Of a DNA stretch of 64,000 nt, positions 10,705 through 22,808 are shown piece after piece. The stretch is from Fragilaria crotonensis (Eukaryota > Bacillariophyta > Fragilariophyceae > Fragilariales > Fragilariaceae): assembly GCA_022925895.1 (NCBI GenBank), contig JAKSYS010000020.1, positions 62,001-126,000 of the forward strand, in the 5' to 3' direction. The position numbers were made by a program, and so were the translations under genes. Every line of letters begins with the position of its first letter. Position 1 is the first letter of the stretch. A model generated the notes under the pieces. The model was not told the origin of the DNA, searched no databases, and saw only the letters and a list, made by a program, of their open reading frames with translations.

Positions 10705-13700
10705 CCTCCGTGTTCTGCGGATCGTAAATGTTCCCAATCGGCCTGCCGAAATGACCGCCGCATGTTTACAAATAAGGCCAATGGGAGATTCTTCGTCATA
10801 GTGTCACTTGGATTGTCGCCGCTCGAATGTGTTCCACTGTTAGGTCCTTACATAGGATCATGTCATTAACAAAACGATATCGAATGTCCACATGCTTTGT
10901 CCGCTGGATGGCCGTGTTCTTTGCCATAAATATCGCTCCCGTGTTGTCTTCCTTCAAAATACTTGGGAGAGTGGGAGGACCCTAAAAATCTCAGTCAACA
11001 GAGAAACGACAAACTTAATTTCGGTCGCCGCCATGCTCATGGCCACGAACTCCGATTCAGTCGACGAGCGTTACGCCTGCTGCTTTTTCGACTGCCAAGA
11101 CACAAACAACCTCCGATGGTGACAAGGTAGCCAGAGATACTCTTCCTGTCGCCTCGGTCGGATGCATAGTCCGAATCCACGAAGGCGACCACTCTCCTGT
11201 CCTTCGGCGCTCATCTTCAGGCCCTGGAAGCTCTTGCCTTTCAAATAGCCGATCAGGTTCTTGAGGGCAGACCAATGTGTGGCATTGGGAGCATTGAGGT
11301 GGCAGGTGAGCTCGCGGCATGCATTCGAGATCGTTGGTTCCGACTTCCCGCAGGCGAACATCACGCCCCACATACGACCGATACAACTCATGCAGGACAA
11401 TTTCGTCTTCTGGCGTAGAGCGTAGAGGGGAGTCACAGCAGCACCTGGCGTCTTGTAATCCTTCAGCGTCGTCGCTAAGTCTTTCTCAAAATCCCGAACG
11501 ATAGATGCTATGTATTCTGTCATACTTGACTTAATGTAGCTCCCGTAATCGTCTCGACCAAACTCGTAGTCCACGCCGAGATGTCGTCCAGCCAAGATCC
11601 GAAATAGTCACGGCACCCGATATTCCTTGTTTGAGTCGGTCAACCACTGTTCGAAACCCCGTAATGATGCTGTCGTCGCAGTATACCACTACTATGGCCA
11701 GTAGGTTGTCGATTCGTCATGCAGGGTAAAGAGGCAAGGATCTGTCTTACATTGGACCAATCCAAGTTTCGCTAGGATCTTCGCAAATGTGTACATCCAA
11801 GTCGTGGACTTTGTACGAGGCCATACTGGGCTCGCTTCAGCTTGATGATGGTGTCTCGAATGTCAAACTTGATTAGGGGCTGGTACTTCTTGAGATGATG
11901 CTCCTTCAAGCCTTCGGGCAATTCAATATAGACGTCAGTGTCGACTGGGGCGTTAAGGAATGCCGCTTCAACGTCCACCATTTCAATGACCCAATCATTG
12001 TGGATGACCATTTGTTCCATTGTCATAGCCACGGTCACCTTGATCGTAGTGTTTGTAGCAAGCGAGAGAATGACATAGTCTACTCCTGGTATCTGTTCGT
12101 AGCCTTTGATGACACTTCGTGACTTCTTTGATCCGTTCGTCTTCATCTTGAATATCCATCGGCAGTGAAGTGTCTTGCGATTGTCCGGTAGCTCTTTCCG
12201 AGATATGAATTCCCATGCATCTCGCTTCAGGAAGTTCTCAATTCGTCATCCAAGATTGTTGCCATAAGGGATCGTTAAGTTTAATTAGTTCTTTGTAGTT
12301 CTTGGTACTCCCAAGTCCGACTGCATCAAGGCATTCAGGACAAGTAGCTCTGAAACGTCATCCGTGTCCACGGTCGCCATGTTCGCAGTGTCTTCGTTCC
12401 TGTGACCCTCGGCGATGGTAGCGGTTGTCGCACGAGCACGAGCTCGAGTGACTGCGCCCGAACCAAATTCAGGAGCCAGATTCCTCCGCGCAGGACGTAA
12501 GGCACTGGTAGTCGTTGCGTCAGGAAGTTCCTCCGTACGCGGTTTCGGTACCAGACCTGGAAGCTCCCAAAGGTCATCAGCCACGCCGACATCAGTATCA
12601 GACAGGATGGGGATGACCGGGAAGAAGGGATTATGACGAATCCGTCTTTAATCTATTTAATTCGTCAAAAGAGCCAGGTCGTCCGTTGCCGTTATGCGTC
12701 CATGCCATTCCATCCATTGATGAACATCACGTGACAGAATCGTATGCTTCGTAGCAGGGTTGTAGAATTTATACGTGTCGCCGGAATGATCATTCGCATA
12801 TCCGACAAAAACACACTTAGAAGCCTTCGCATCCTGCTTTGATTTGATCTTAGTCCGATCCGTGACATACGCAATTCGTCCAAGGGCTGTAGGTAATCAA
12901 GATCCGATTGGGTTTCGCATCGCGCCAAACCATGCCGTGTACGGATCCGTGGTATCCCTGCCGTGGTAGCGTGTTCCCAAGCTTTGTCATAGTGTTAATG
13001 GCTTCGGGCCATAGTAGACCTTGGGACTCCAATGTGAACCGAGCGCAGTACATAGTAGCAAATGCCCGGTCTTTACACGTAGCAAAACTCGTTCCACTAC
13101 GCCATTCATTTGGGGCGTATTAGGTGCGGTCATTTCCAGTACCACATCATGTTCCGCGCAAAGCTTCTGGACGTATGATTCGTTCTCGCCAGCATTGTCA
13201 CACCGCAAGTACTTACAGGCCTTTCCGCGGCCTTGTTTGAAATCAGGAGTGCCTCCAATGGAACATGAATACCGCTCTTACGTGGCAGAAACTGTCCCAG
13301 CAGAATCTGGTATGATCGTCCACAATGCGAAGCCAGTACCGATTCGAGTTCAAGGTCACTGAATGGCCCGAAATATCCAGAAAAAGTCGTTCGCCCGGAT
13401 GTTTAGCCTTTGTCAACGTCGTCTTCGGAACCGCCTTGGCTCGTGCCTTCGCTAAGGCACATGACCCACATGGTAGAACCGATCCCGTTAACGTCCAGTT
13501 TTGGCGAGCAGCCATCGCCTTAACCGTGCGGTATCAGGGTGCCCAAGTAACCCATGCGCAATATTGATATCCAGTGTCACTGGTTTAGTCGTGAGACTAT
13601 GACAGCTTCAACGTCGTGGCCCGACGTGCGTGTGCCGCTTAAATAGTAGAGTTGGTCATTGTTATTCCTTTCGAAACGCACAGATGATGTCGTATTGGGA

Positions 13701-15334
13701 TCCGTCAAGACAAACTCTGCTTTATCCGCATTATCCAACTTCCAATCGTCATCGATCAATTTCCGAAGACTCACGATGTGTTTAGTAAACTTGGGTGCAT
13801 AGTAGACATCGGTCAAAGTCACCAGATTCCCGACTGCATCCATAAGTGATACCGTTCCTTGTCCGAGGGTAGCGACCTGAGCGCCATTGCCGATTGTAAT
13901 CATTTTGTCTGATGCCCGCATTTCTGTCATGTTGCTTTTGTCATACGTGACACCACAGGTTGCCCCTGAGTCCAAGAGCCATTTCTCTTGACCGTCAACT
14001 CCGACAGATCCGACAAATTCCTCCGTGATGGTAACAGTGTTGACGTACTCCGACTGTTCCTCCGTGACCATGTATGGGGTTTCTGCGGGTTCCAACGGCA
14101 TGAGATTCTCCGTAAGCGGGTTCCCTTCAAAGAACGACTCAAATTCTCCGACATCAACGAACCCGTGTTCTTCATCCCAAGAGTCATCTGCCCAGTCATC
14201 GAAGAACGTATCCGAGATTTCGTGTGGCTCAGTACTGTGGGTCTCCGTGGCATGGATGATGGTCTCCCCGATCTCCACTGCAGCAACTCCACAAACATAG
14301 CCATATTGTTCGCTGTTTTCTCCGTTTTTGGTTTTGGGCACTTGTTCGCATAATGTCCTTTCTCCTGACAGTTGAAACACGTGACATTTGACTTGTCTCC
14401 AGCCGCTTTCTCTGTACCATGGGACGCAGCCGTTTCGGATTTTGCAGAACGACACTCGTCTGCCTTATGTCCGATCTTGCCGCAGTTGCGTGCCCTAAAC
14501 TTCTTGTAAGGATGCTTGTTGACGTTAGCCACCATGGCTGACTCTGACTTGTTCTTATTGCCCCCTTTGAGTAGTGCCTTGTACTGCAGCGTAATCTCCT
14601 TACGTAGCTTGGCAATCAGGGTTTCAGCAAGTTCTCCACGGTACTTCAATACCACTGGGTCATAACCACTGGACATGGAGGTCATGATGTGGCTTTTCAT
14701 CTGGAGTTTGTCCCTTTCGTACCTTGTGTTGATGCGCGTGATCCTCATATTCAAATGGTCCAAGTAATTGAACCAAAGTTCTGGGTCTTTCTTCGTTTCG
14801 TTCAACTTGCAGTTTCCAAATGCTTCGGACAGCTCAGGGAAGTTCTCTTCTGCATCGGTAGCACAGTACTTCTCCTGCAGAATGGACCAAGCCAAAGATG
14901 GGTCACCTGCAGCCCTCTGGATCAAAGCCAATGCCTTGTCGGTACAGCTCATCTGTAGGTACGCCCAAGCAGCCGCGCGGGCAAGTACTACGATTTTCCA
15001 ACGGTGTCGTAGCTCTGGTCGAGGTCACTGCGGCGCCTTCCACTGCACCCGTGCCAGCTGGTACTCCAGTGGCCTGCCTAACCGGCTCTTCCACTTCACC
15101 ATTCTCATACTGTTCAGGAGTGAGTCCCGGTCGTGCCTCGATTCGCGTCAGAGCGAGCAAAACCCCTTGGACGCAGCGAGGGCAAGCGTCTTACCTTCCC
15201 ACGCACGGAACTTCGTCTCGTCGCCGTCAAACGCAAACGCACGAACTGTCGTTCCAAAGTTAGATTCCGAATCCTCGGAAACCATTTTGTCTTACTGTTT
15301 CTTTGATGTCAATTTAACTTGTCGTTTATAAACG

Positions 15335-15860
15335 TGTTAAATATTCCGTACTGTAGTAACCGTACAGTAGATCGAAAATATCGTGCTAAATGTGACGGTA
15401 GATAGTCCTCTACTCACTTGCTAATTCTTGATATTGTGTGCCTAGTTTGTTTATTAAACTACTTCTAAAGTCATCATTCAATCACTGATGAGAGCTTAAA
15501 AAGCTCTCCAATCAGACCACAAAAGACTTCATCCTGTAGGTTCCATACAACAAATCTAATCCCAAGGAACTGACACCAAATCACCTTCCCGGTAGGTTTT
15601 AACCCTGTGAAGTCTTCAATACTTCACATGTGATGCCTCCTGGGATCCCTCTGTAGATCCCTGCACACCGGGAGGTCTTCCTGGTCTTCCAGTCTTGCCC
15701 TTCCTTGTGACTTCAGTCCATTCCCTGGCATCAAGAAGAGCAGCAGAACAGAAGCCATTGCTACCGTCGTCCATAGCATACGGTGTTGCTAGCACTGTAG
15801 CACTGTTAGCCTCGACAGTAGCACCGTCTGCTTTGACAGTAGCACTGTAGCTCTCGACAT
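15335..15860 (-). repeat. Long terminal repeat of the Copia element (right copy, 5' LTR)
   Basis: Same ends as the left copy. It lies directly against the resumed left arm of Harbinger element B (GACAAAAAAATCC at 15866), which proves the insertion site. Confidence 0.92.
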
Positions 15861-16194
15861 GTCCAGACAAAAAAATCCAAGTTTCCAAGTTTCCAAGTGA
15901 TCGAACTAATCAACTCGTGATTCAACTTCGATTTCTGGATTGGCTCGATTCATCTTTCGTTAATCTTGACATCCAAGTTAACGAAAGCTTTTTTGCCAAG
16001 TTCACAAATCCAAGTTTCATAACCTGTTTGACTTGCTCCATTCTGACCACTACTTTTGCGAAGTTCTGAAGGTGAAAAAAGATCTTTGTGCGCTTGTTGC
16101 ATACACACCATGAAATGAAGTCGTAGTATTTTTCATACCACAACCTACTTGAGTGTCTGCTCAAAAACAACGACAGAAGGATGGTGTCAAGAAC

Positions 16195-17880
16195 ATGAGT
16201 GCTTCTGCAGAAGACAATGGTGATGACCTCAACCAAGAAGCATCTGTTGCAGGACAGCAGGGGAGAGAAGATGATACTAGCTACTGCTGTGTGAGCGAGC
16301 AAGTCTACGTTGAGAGTGGCAACGAGAAAAAGGTACTGTACTTGATGTGTATTGGCCTGACTTATCGCAGTAATGACAATGAAGATCAACCTTTGTTTTC
16401 GTTGACAGAAGAACCATGGTCTCTTCTTCCTAAGAACTCTCATGTAGTACGCCCTAAAAATACGGAATACATACTTGAGATTACGCGGCGTATTGACTTA
16501 TTTAACATTGTCCCTGCTGTACCTTGCTGTCCAATTAACTGGACAAGGATTCAGATAATGGAGTGGCTCGAGCACAATCCGATTCGAGAAGCCGCAGACA
16601 TTGAGTTTCTAGTAACGAATGAAGTAATGAGGCTTCGCGAGCTTCTAATAAGGGCACAGCAAGAGCAAGGTATTGACAGCGGGCCTGCAGGTCAAGGAGG
16701 CAGGAACTGGAGAGGAATTGTTCCGTCTCTTCGTGAAATCATGTGCTTAACACAGGACAATGTGAAGCGTCTCTTTCTTGCCAGGGCTGACACGAGATTG
16801 CGTCAGGAATTAGATGCACGTAACTCTGATATAAGGTTAGTGGAAGCAACGCAATTTGATTGGTTGTATTGACTGTTGTTGTGTTCTTGTCCTCGCTCAT
16901 GCTTTTTGCTAACACTTGCTCGCCATTCGATCGACAGACCTCCTAACTGTATTTGAAGTAATGAGTGACCTTTGGAATAGCGATGAGTTCAATCCAATAG
17001 CACCGGCATCCGAGTGCCATGTTGACTTTTTGAGTGCAATCAATTGCTCGCATGAGCATGTAGCTGGACTTTTGCCAGCTACACCTCAGCGAATTGAAGA
17101 TCTCATGGTTTCCATGAGATCTGACTTGCTTTGTATCATAACTCGTTGGGAACAAAGCGGGCAGGGTGAAGGCGGACGGGATTCACAAGAACAAGAGGAA
17201 GCTAACGACGAGGGCACACCTTCGTGTTCGGATGATGACGACGACACCAGGAACATTGGTGTTCTTACTGGACGATCGCCTCGAGCACTCCAGAGTCAAG
17301 CGTCGTTCCTTAACGGTCGTCCCTCCTACCTCCTATACTTTTGGGAGGTTGCCGATACACACCAGCAAGTTCTACAGTCCTCACTATAGCGTCTCAAAAA
17401 CAAGGCAGCAGGGGCCTCAGATGCGTCGCGAGCTCCTTTTGTCAGCAGTACATCCAGTACAGCAAGGAGCAGCAACCACAGTGGTGGCAGCAGTCGCGCT
17501 CTGCGACGCCGCCAGCAGCAAGAACTTGAAGCTGAAAAAATGCAAACTCCTTGATTCCTCTTGTAGATTCCATAAAGGAGCTTGCCGAGTGTCAACGGCA
17601 GATGATTTTGGAACGTGTCGAGGACAGGAATCATGAGCGACAGTCGGAAGAACAATGACAACAATCAGATGAAGCGGCGGAACGAAGTTGCGAACGAGCA
17701 TTTCATCGACGAGCAGAGCTAGCTACTAGACGAAGCACGCAAGTATAGAAAGCTAAATGCGGAGTTGGATCCAAACGACGACAACAACCGACGTCTTTTG
17801 GAGTTCTATGCTGAAGAAGGTCGTCTTCTGGAACTTGAGATTGCGCAGATAGACTTGTAGAACTACCTAGCACTGAAGAG
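16195..17880 (+). pseudogene. Harbinger-associated second protein, copy B (unknown function)
   Basis: ATG at 16195 opens an acidic N-terminus. A likely small intron (16336-16370, GTACTG to CGCAG) precedes DNEDQPLFSLTEEPWSLL. Conserved blocks follow: EYILEITRRIDLFNIVP, NWTRIQIMEWLEHNP, EVMRLRELLIRAQQEQ, NWRGIVPSLREIMCLTQD, LFLARADTRLRQELDARN, then an intron and DLWNSDEFNPIAPASECH. YLLYFWEVADTHQQVLQSSL ends at a TAG (about 17387) where copy A has a sense codon, and the reading continues beyond as in A. The remaining C-terminus is low-complexity and then charged and coil-like to about 17860. Blocks align one-to-one with copy A at clearly diverged identity, so two element families kept this gene. 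Function not known. Confidence 0.7.
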
Positions 17881-18088
17881 TTGAGAGACGAGTAGTTGAA
17901 GTAGTTTTAGTGCTGTTATCGAGGACAAGATGGCTGCAGTGTTGGTCTCATGAGACCTGCATTCGCAACATGGGAGTGCAATCGTTAGCGTGGAAGTGCA
18001 ATTCCACTATTCCTACTTATGTAGTTGTACCGTCTTTGTCTATTGTAGCGACCGTTTACACCCAAGGTCATCGAATTTTTTACCCCCA

Positions 18089-19356
18089 TCAAGCAACTGG
18101 CGAGGGGATAACGCCAGCACTGCTGGCGTCATCATCATTGTACTGCTGAGGTGTTTGGACCAAAGGAACAGCGCCACTCACCTCATTTTGCCACTCATCA
18201 GTTGCGGTACTGTACGGAGCATCACAGCGTGCTTCGTTTTCATCGATACAGTAATTGTGTAGCCTTGCAAGGGCAAGTACTAGCGCAACGGGCTTGCTTA
18301 CTGTGACGTTCATTGGTATCGCACTTCGTAAGATTGCCCATCGATGCGTCAGCATCCCAAATGCACATTCAATTCGTATTCTCAGCTGAGAATGAGAAAA
18401 GTTATATGCGTCTTTTGTACCACCAGAAGTGGCGGCATATGGCGTTCTTGCCATGAACGCTGTGTTCAAGTAGGCATGTCGCCAAGAGACACAAATCAGG
18501 AGCAAGAATGCCCTGTTCCAATCGATGGAACAGGGACATTCCTTCAAATGCGAGGCAATCAGAATTGGATCCCGGATACAAGATAGATATATCCAAAAAT
18601 CTGCCCCGGACATTGCACACGGCCTGACAGTTCAGTCCATGCTTCTTCTTTCTGCTGCAGTGAAATTTCCCTGGGCTACACCCGACATTGATGCAGTCTT
18701 GTGCTGAGGGCTTATGTGTCCAGATGAGGATTCCGTCTATAGCACCGGAACAACACCCAAATCCGGCAGATGACACTTCAGAAAATCCAGCAATAGCTTG
18801 CTGCTTGTCATGGTCATCTGGGTACGAAATAGCAAATCTCGGATGCTTGTTTACAGCATCAACAGCGTACCAGTAGCTGTTGATTGTGTCTGTATGACTA
18901 ATACCATATGTAGTCATAATGTCATAGGTGGAACCGCCTGCAAACCAGCAAATTGCACAGGCAAGTCTGACATCCGGTGAAATCAGACCATTTGGACAGT
19001 TCCTTGGCATTCCATTGTTGCTGCGACATGAGGCATTTATCAATGGACGAAGCAATGCAGCAAGACGTTTGAATGATCTGTAAGTCATTCAATATGCCCT
19101 TCGGAAGTATGTACTGCCAAGTTCTGCATAGCTAAATGTCACCAGCTGACCTTCGTATGCGTTGTCGTAATCGCCGTGGTACACTTGACGTTCCTCGATT
19201 TGTCGTGGTTGTTTCCAATTGTCGCTGGAGAGTGTCAACAACAACAGCTGCTGAATTCACGACTATGTTTGCCGTTTGTTGGCATAGTACATCAAATGAG
19301 TAGGATACTCTCCTTCTCGTCGCCTGCCTTTTCATACTAATTCTGGTGGCAGTCAT
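18089..19356 (-). pseudogene. Harbinger (HARBI1-type, DDE_Tnp_4) transposase, copy B
   Basis: The longest readable copy: MTYRSFKRLAALLRPLI (19088 down), a helical region through ICWFAGGSTYDIMTTYGIS, and CSGAIDGILIWTHKPS (first Asp). Next are GLNCQAVCNVRGRFLDISIL, YPGSNSDCLAFEGMSLF, the GD.AYLNTAF segment (second Asp, in another frame near 18480) and IRIECAFGMLTHRWAILRSA (Glu). A stop lies just before MTYRS where the upstream frame continues (YFRRAY), and the N-terminal segment to 19356 is in yet another frame. Broken in about three places. It is convergent with the second-protein gene, as in element A. Confidence 0.85.
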
Positions 19357-19429
19357 TGTTGTTTGTAATAGAAAAGTTGATCTTTGCTAATAAGTATCAT
19401 AAGATTGCAGCGCAATGCTTTGTGTTGTA

Positions 19430-22203
19430 CAGTGCAAGACACTTATAAACGACAAGGTTTTTCGCTTGTTTCAAATTCTCAACTACTGTGCACTGTAGTA
19501 CTGTATCGCCAGTGGCAGTGTGTGATGTTCTACTGTACTCACCAAGTTATCTCGCCATTTCCAGCATTATCTGATCAAGTTGATGGTCCAGGATTTGCCT
19601 ATGAGACTTGTACTTCGTATGAGCATACTCAGCAAGCTTATAGGTACACCCTTTGGAATAAGCTTGCATTAAATGTGTCGCCCGACGAAAGTACTTGCGT
19701 ATAGATGACAACGGCACCGCATCAAGTGAATGCGGAACAGTCTTTCGCAACGCAATAATTGAGTAATCACAGTTTGATCGCGTATGTTTCTTTGCATAAC
19801 CCCAGAAGTTTTCAATCGGGGCCAATTCACAGTGAAATTTGGGGAGAAAGTCACAGATATGGCAAGTTTTGTCGATTGCTTCATATAGAATTGACTTCTG
19901 GGCTCTGAAGTCATGCAGAGCCCGAGACGGTGGATTGCACAGCATGCTGGATTTGATTCGATAGCAAACTTGGCACCGCAGTGTTTGGGCAGTTTTTCTA
20001 TCCACAATTCTCTCTCCAACAGAACTTTCTTCAAGCCCTTCGGTACGTTGTCTTCATGCATGGTTTGTTCGATTTCTACCCCTGCTCCATTGACAAACAC
20101 AGTGCTTCTCATCATGGGAACTTTCCCTTCAGACCCCAGATTCATCTTTGACGCCACAGCCACAAGAGCATCGGCTGCATAAGCCCCGTGGTTTGTGCTG
20201 TTATCGAATATAAAAAGCCCCCGAGCTTCGGGATGCATTTGGTTGAAAGCAGGAATAGCCTTTTCCTTCAATTGCTTCAGTATATCTGTCGCTTGCCAGT
20301 AGCCATCGTGATTCTTACCAGGTTCAATTATCACACTAATCGGAATACCATCCAAGCGTAGCCTGCCATGGCATGGACAGATGAAATCCGATACCATTAT
20401 AGACCTTCCGTTTCCCTTCTTATGGATATCAGGGTGATCTTCCGAACCCCACCCTTTGCCACCGTCGTCGTTCGAGTAGAATATGGATTCGTCGTGTGAG
20501 ACCCACACTATCTCTGATTAAGATGTGCACTCCCGTCCTAATGCTCTTTGCATGTCATCACCCTCCCACCATTGCATGTATTTGAATCGAGAGAGCATCC
20601 GAAATAAGAACTCCTTGCGGTAGTCAACGAGATCGGCTCGTTCATGGCCGTCAATGAATATTCCTTTCTTCCACATGCCATACTTGTAGCCCATGGTATT
20701 CATCCATCTGTTGACTGTGCGCTCCGAAATGTTGTGACAAGTAGATCCCATTATCTCCACAAGCAGTGATTCATTTATCCAGCGGCAGAGCTTATCAGGA
20801 GTACGAGGATGCACTTTTGATGTTTGAAGCAACCACTCGTGTATTCGAATCGAAACATCTTCATCGCTAAGAAGCGATGTCCTCTTCTGGTGCTGTCCTT
20901 GCTTAGACAAAGGGAGCATCTCCGTTTCAAGAAAAACCTTCGTCCAATTCATAATGCATCTTGCAGATGAACAAAATCCTCTACCGTGGGGAAGACCCGC
21001 AGCTGCTTCTTTTGCAGACTCAACCTTCCCCATCCCATCAATTCGACACGCTAGGCACTTCTGGATAGCGATATACTGTACCAGCATACGGCGAGAGAAA
21101 TTGCAATTCTTTGCCACGATTTCTTCGATAAGGCCATAGCACCACATCATGTGTTCTCGAAGCACCGTGGCTGGTGTGGTGGCCTCCTCCTCAGCAGCAA
21201 TAGCACACTCGTCTGGAGACACTTCTGATGTTATCATACGCTCATCCCGAACCGCCGTGACTGTGGTGGCCGCCTCCGGTGCAGCAGTAGAACACTCTGA
21301 CAACAACACTGTTGTTGTCGTTATCTTTTTAGCAAAATAGGTGTTTATTCCTCTCATTGGCACCGCTTCCAAGGCCAACTGCCGATTCTTGTTCTTCCTC
21401 CAATTTGATGTTCTACTCCCCCCATCATAGCCCTTTGCTCGAGCATACCACTTTGGATACGCAGCTTTTCTGTTTGTTTCAACCATGTCGGCAAAACCTT
21501 TCTCACCCATCTCTTCAAGAATCATGTCAATTGCATTGCCGTCGGACGATTCATCTGAACAATACTGGAGATGACTCCTCTTTTCAGCAGCAGGCAGCAC
21601 ATTCGTCGCTTTGCATGATCCGAATGTTCCTGCGGCAGTCCTGTGTCCAGCAATCAGTCGTGACTTCTTGCTCAGTCTTCCCATGTTGAGTGCTGTCGTT
21701 GATGATTGATTTATGCCTGCCAATTATGTGCTGTATCAGCGTAGCTGGTTGTTGCACAGCAGAGTTCTTCTTTCGTTGCCCCCACTGTAAACACTGTGCC
21801 ACACTGTACTGTACGACAATACTTGTATGTAATGCTCCGTACTGTATGATACGGTACGTGTTCCATTGGTGTGTACTGAGAGCCGTGTAGAACCTACACG
21901 ACAATAACGATTCGAGATTTGTAAATTTCATTATTTTCGAAAAATGTGTTTCAAAATCTGAAGTTACATTTTAGATTTCTCTGATCTCTCCAGAAATGCA
22001 ATAAAAAGTGATCATTACAAAAAAATGTTGCACCTTCGGAGCTTTATAAAACTTTGAATTTCAAATACTAAAAAAATTCAATCCGAGGAAACAATCACCA
22101 ACCTGATGACGAAGCACTCTGTCGGATTAAAATATTTGTTTTTGTCAATGGTAGGGACGAAGTATTTCAGTAAATTAATGTTGTTTATAAGTGTCTTGCA
22201 CTG
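19430..22203. mobile_element. Tc1/mariner-like transposon C (2.77 kb) in the right arm of B
   Basis: Perfect 21-bp inverted ends beginning CAGTGCAAGACAC (19430-19450 and 22183-22203), flanked on both sides by TA (19428-19429, 22204-22205), the target used by this superfamily. One transposase gene on the minus strand fills the element. The sequence outside it on the right is the subterminal arm of element B. Confidence 0.9.
19550..21684 (-). pseudogene. DDE transposase of element C, Tc1/mariner-like, lightly broken
   Basis: ATG at 21684 opens a long N-terminal region of about 390 residues with GMGEKGFADMV-like and low-complexity Ala/Thr parts. A probable DNA-binding segment follows (ISERTVNRWMNTMGYKYG, then KKGIFIDGHERADLVDYRKE). 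A single TAA near 20520 interrupts the frame, which continues as VWVSHDESIFYSND (first Asp), GNGRSIMVSDFICPCHGRLR, RGLFIFDNSTNHGAYA (second Asp) and, in a shifted frame, CELAPIENFWGYAKKHTR (catalytic Glu). The D-D-E spacing and the IENFWG motif fit the IS630/Tc1/mariner group. The DGHER block resembles large transposases common in fungi. About two or three breaks. Confidence 0.84.
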
Positions 22204-22439
22204 TAGTACGTACTTGTACTCACCATCACCTTTCATGGGAACACTTGGGAGTTCAAAACTTCGATACTTCAATGCTAACTTTTTTGTCTGGACACTACAG
22301 TACAACTCTCCACTAACAAAAGTCCAACCCAAAATTGATTCGTTCGATCACTTGGAAACTTGGAAACTTGGATTGTTATTTTTTTGTCTGGACACGCCCA
22401 AAACTAAAAATAATGTTCACCGGACAGGCCCTATGCCAT

Positions 22440-22760
22440 TTTTAGGTGTACCGGAGTACAGGTACCGGAGTACGTGGTAGCCGGTACCTGGTACCTGGTA
22501 CTCTAGTAGTATGCCCATATGCGTACGACATATGCACACGACCGCTTTTCATACATATTTCATAAAATTGATGACATACTGTATACTCCTGTAGGAGTTC
22601 TGTCGTACTGTACTGTAGTACTCAAATACTGACACGACGGACACCCACACTATCCACTATCCCCAAATTCTCTAAAAAAATGTTCTGGTTAACCGGTTAA
22701 CCAGTACTCTACTAGCTAGCTACTGGCTAGTACTCCAGAGTACAATTCCGTAATTCCTGT
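22440..22760. repeat. GTAC-rich low-complexity tract upstream of the TLDc gene
   Basis: Dense overlapping GTAC palindromes joined by 2-6 bp (GTACCGGAGTAC, GGTACCTGGTACC, GTACTGTAGTACTC). The same texture recurs at about 33960-34045, 34500-34640, 35290-35520 and 39380-39560. It is not a simple tandem repeat. Confidence 0.55.
22685..22704. promoter_or_regulatory. Perfect 20-bp palindrome upstream of the TLDc gene
   Basis: CTGGTTAACCGGTTAACCAG is its own reverse complement and ends 104 bp before the ATG at 22809. It could be a dimeric transcription-factor site. No family is assigned. Confidence 0.4.
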
Positions 22761-22808
22761 TGTCCCGCCAAATTCGGGTCGACACTTGATTTAAAGAGCC
22801 AACTGACC

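Larger units (their letters stand above)
10186..15860 (-). mobile_element. Copia-type LTR retrotransposon (fossil), inserted in element B
   Basis: Two direct LTRs of about 520 bp (10186-10704, 15335-15860) are flanked by a 5-bp target duplication GTCCA (10181-10185 and 15861-15865). Between them, on the minus strand, the parts come in Copia order: gag with UBN2-like and CCHC-knuckle segments (about 14000-15290), protease (about 13580-14050), integrase (about 12690-13570), reverse transcriptase (about 11600-12600) and RNase H (about 11050-11400). The element is broken, with roughly ten or more breaks, and cannot be functional as it stands. The LTRs differ by a small number of substitutions and more by short indels, suggesting a fairly young insertion that is later than element B. 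Confidence 0.92.
7232..22430. mobile_element. Harbinger element B, outer element holding three nested insertions
   Basis: The two ends are perfect inverted repeats of GGCCTGTCCGGTGAACATT (7232-7250 and 22412-22430), followed on both sides by a T-rich stretch and AGTTTT. The right arm reads on (inverted) into GGGCGTGTCCAGACAAAA and a repeated CCAAGTTT motif. The same sequence is found on the left only after skipping element A and the Copia element: AGTTTT at 7261, GGGCGTGTCCA at 10175-10185, GACAAAA from 15866. Removing the three insertions leaves about 3.8 kb, with a convergent pair of genes: a second protein (+, 16195-17880) and the transposase (-, 18089-19356). Target-site duplication is not clear. 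Both genes carry breaks, so B is inactive. Confidence 0.88.

Noticed and set aside
16336-16370. Possible 35-bp intron in the copy B second protein
   Set aside because: Too short for normal splicing and the frame also reads through; kept only as a tentative remark in the gene entry.
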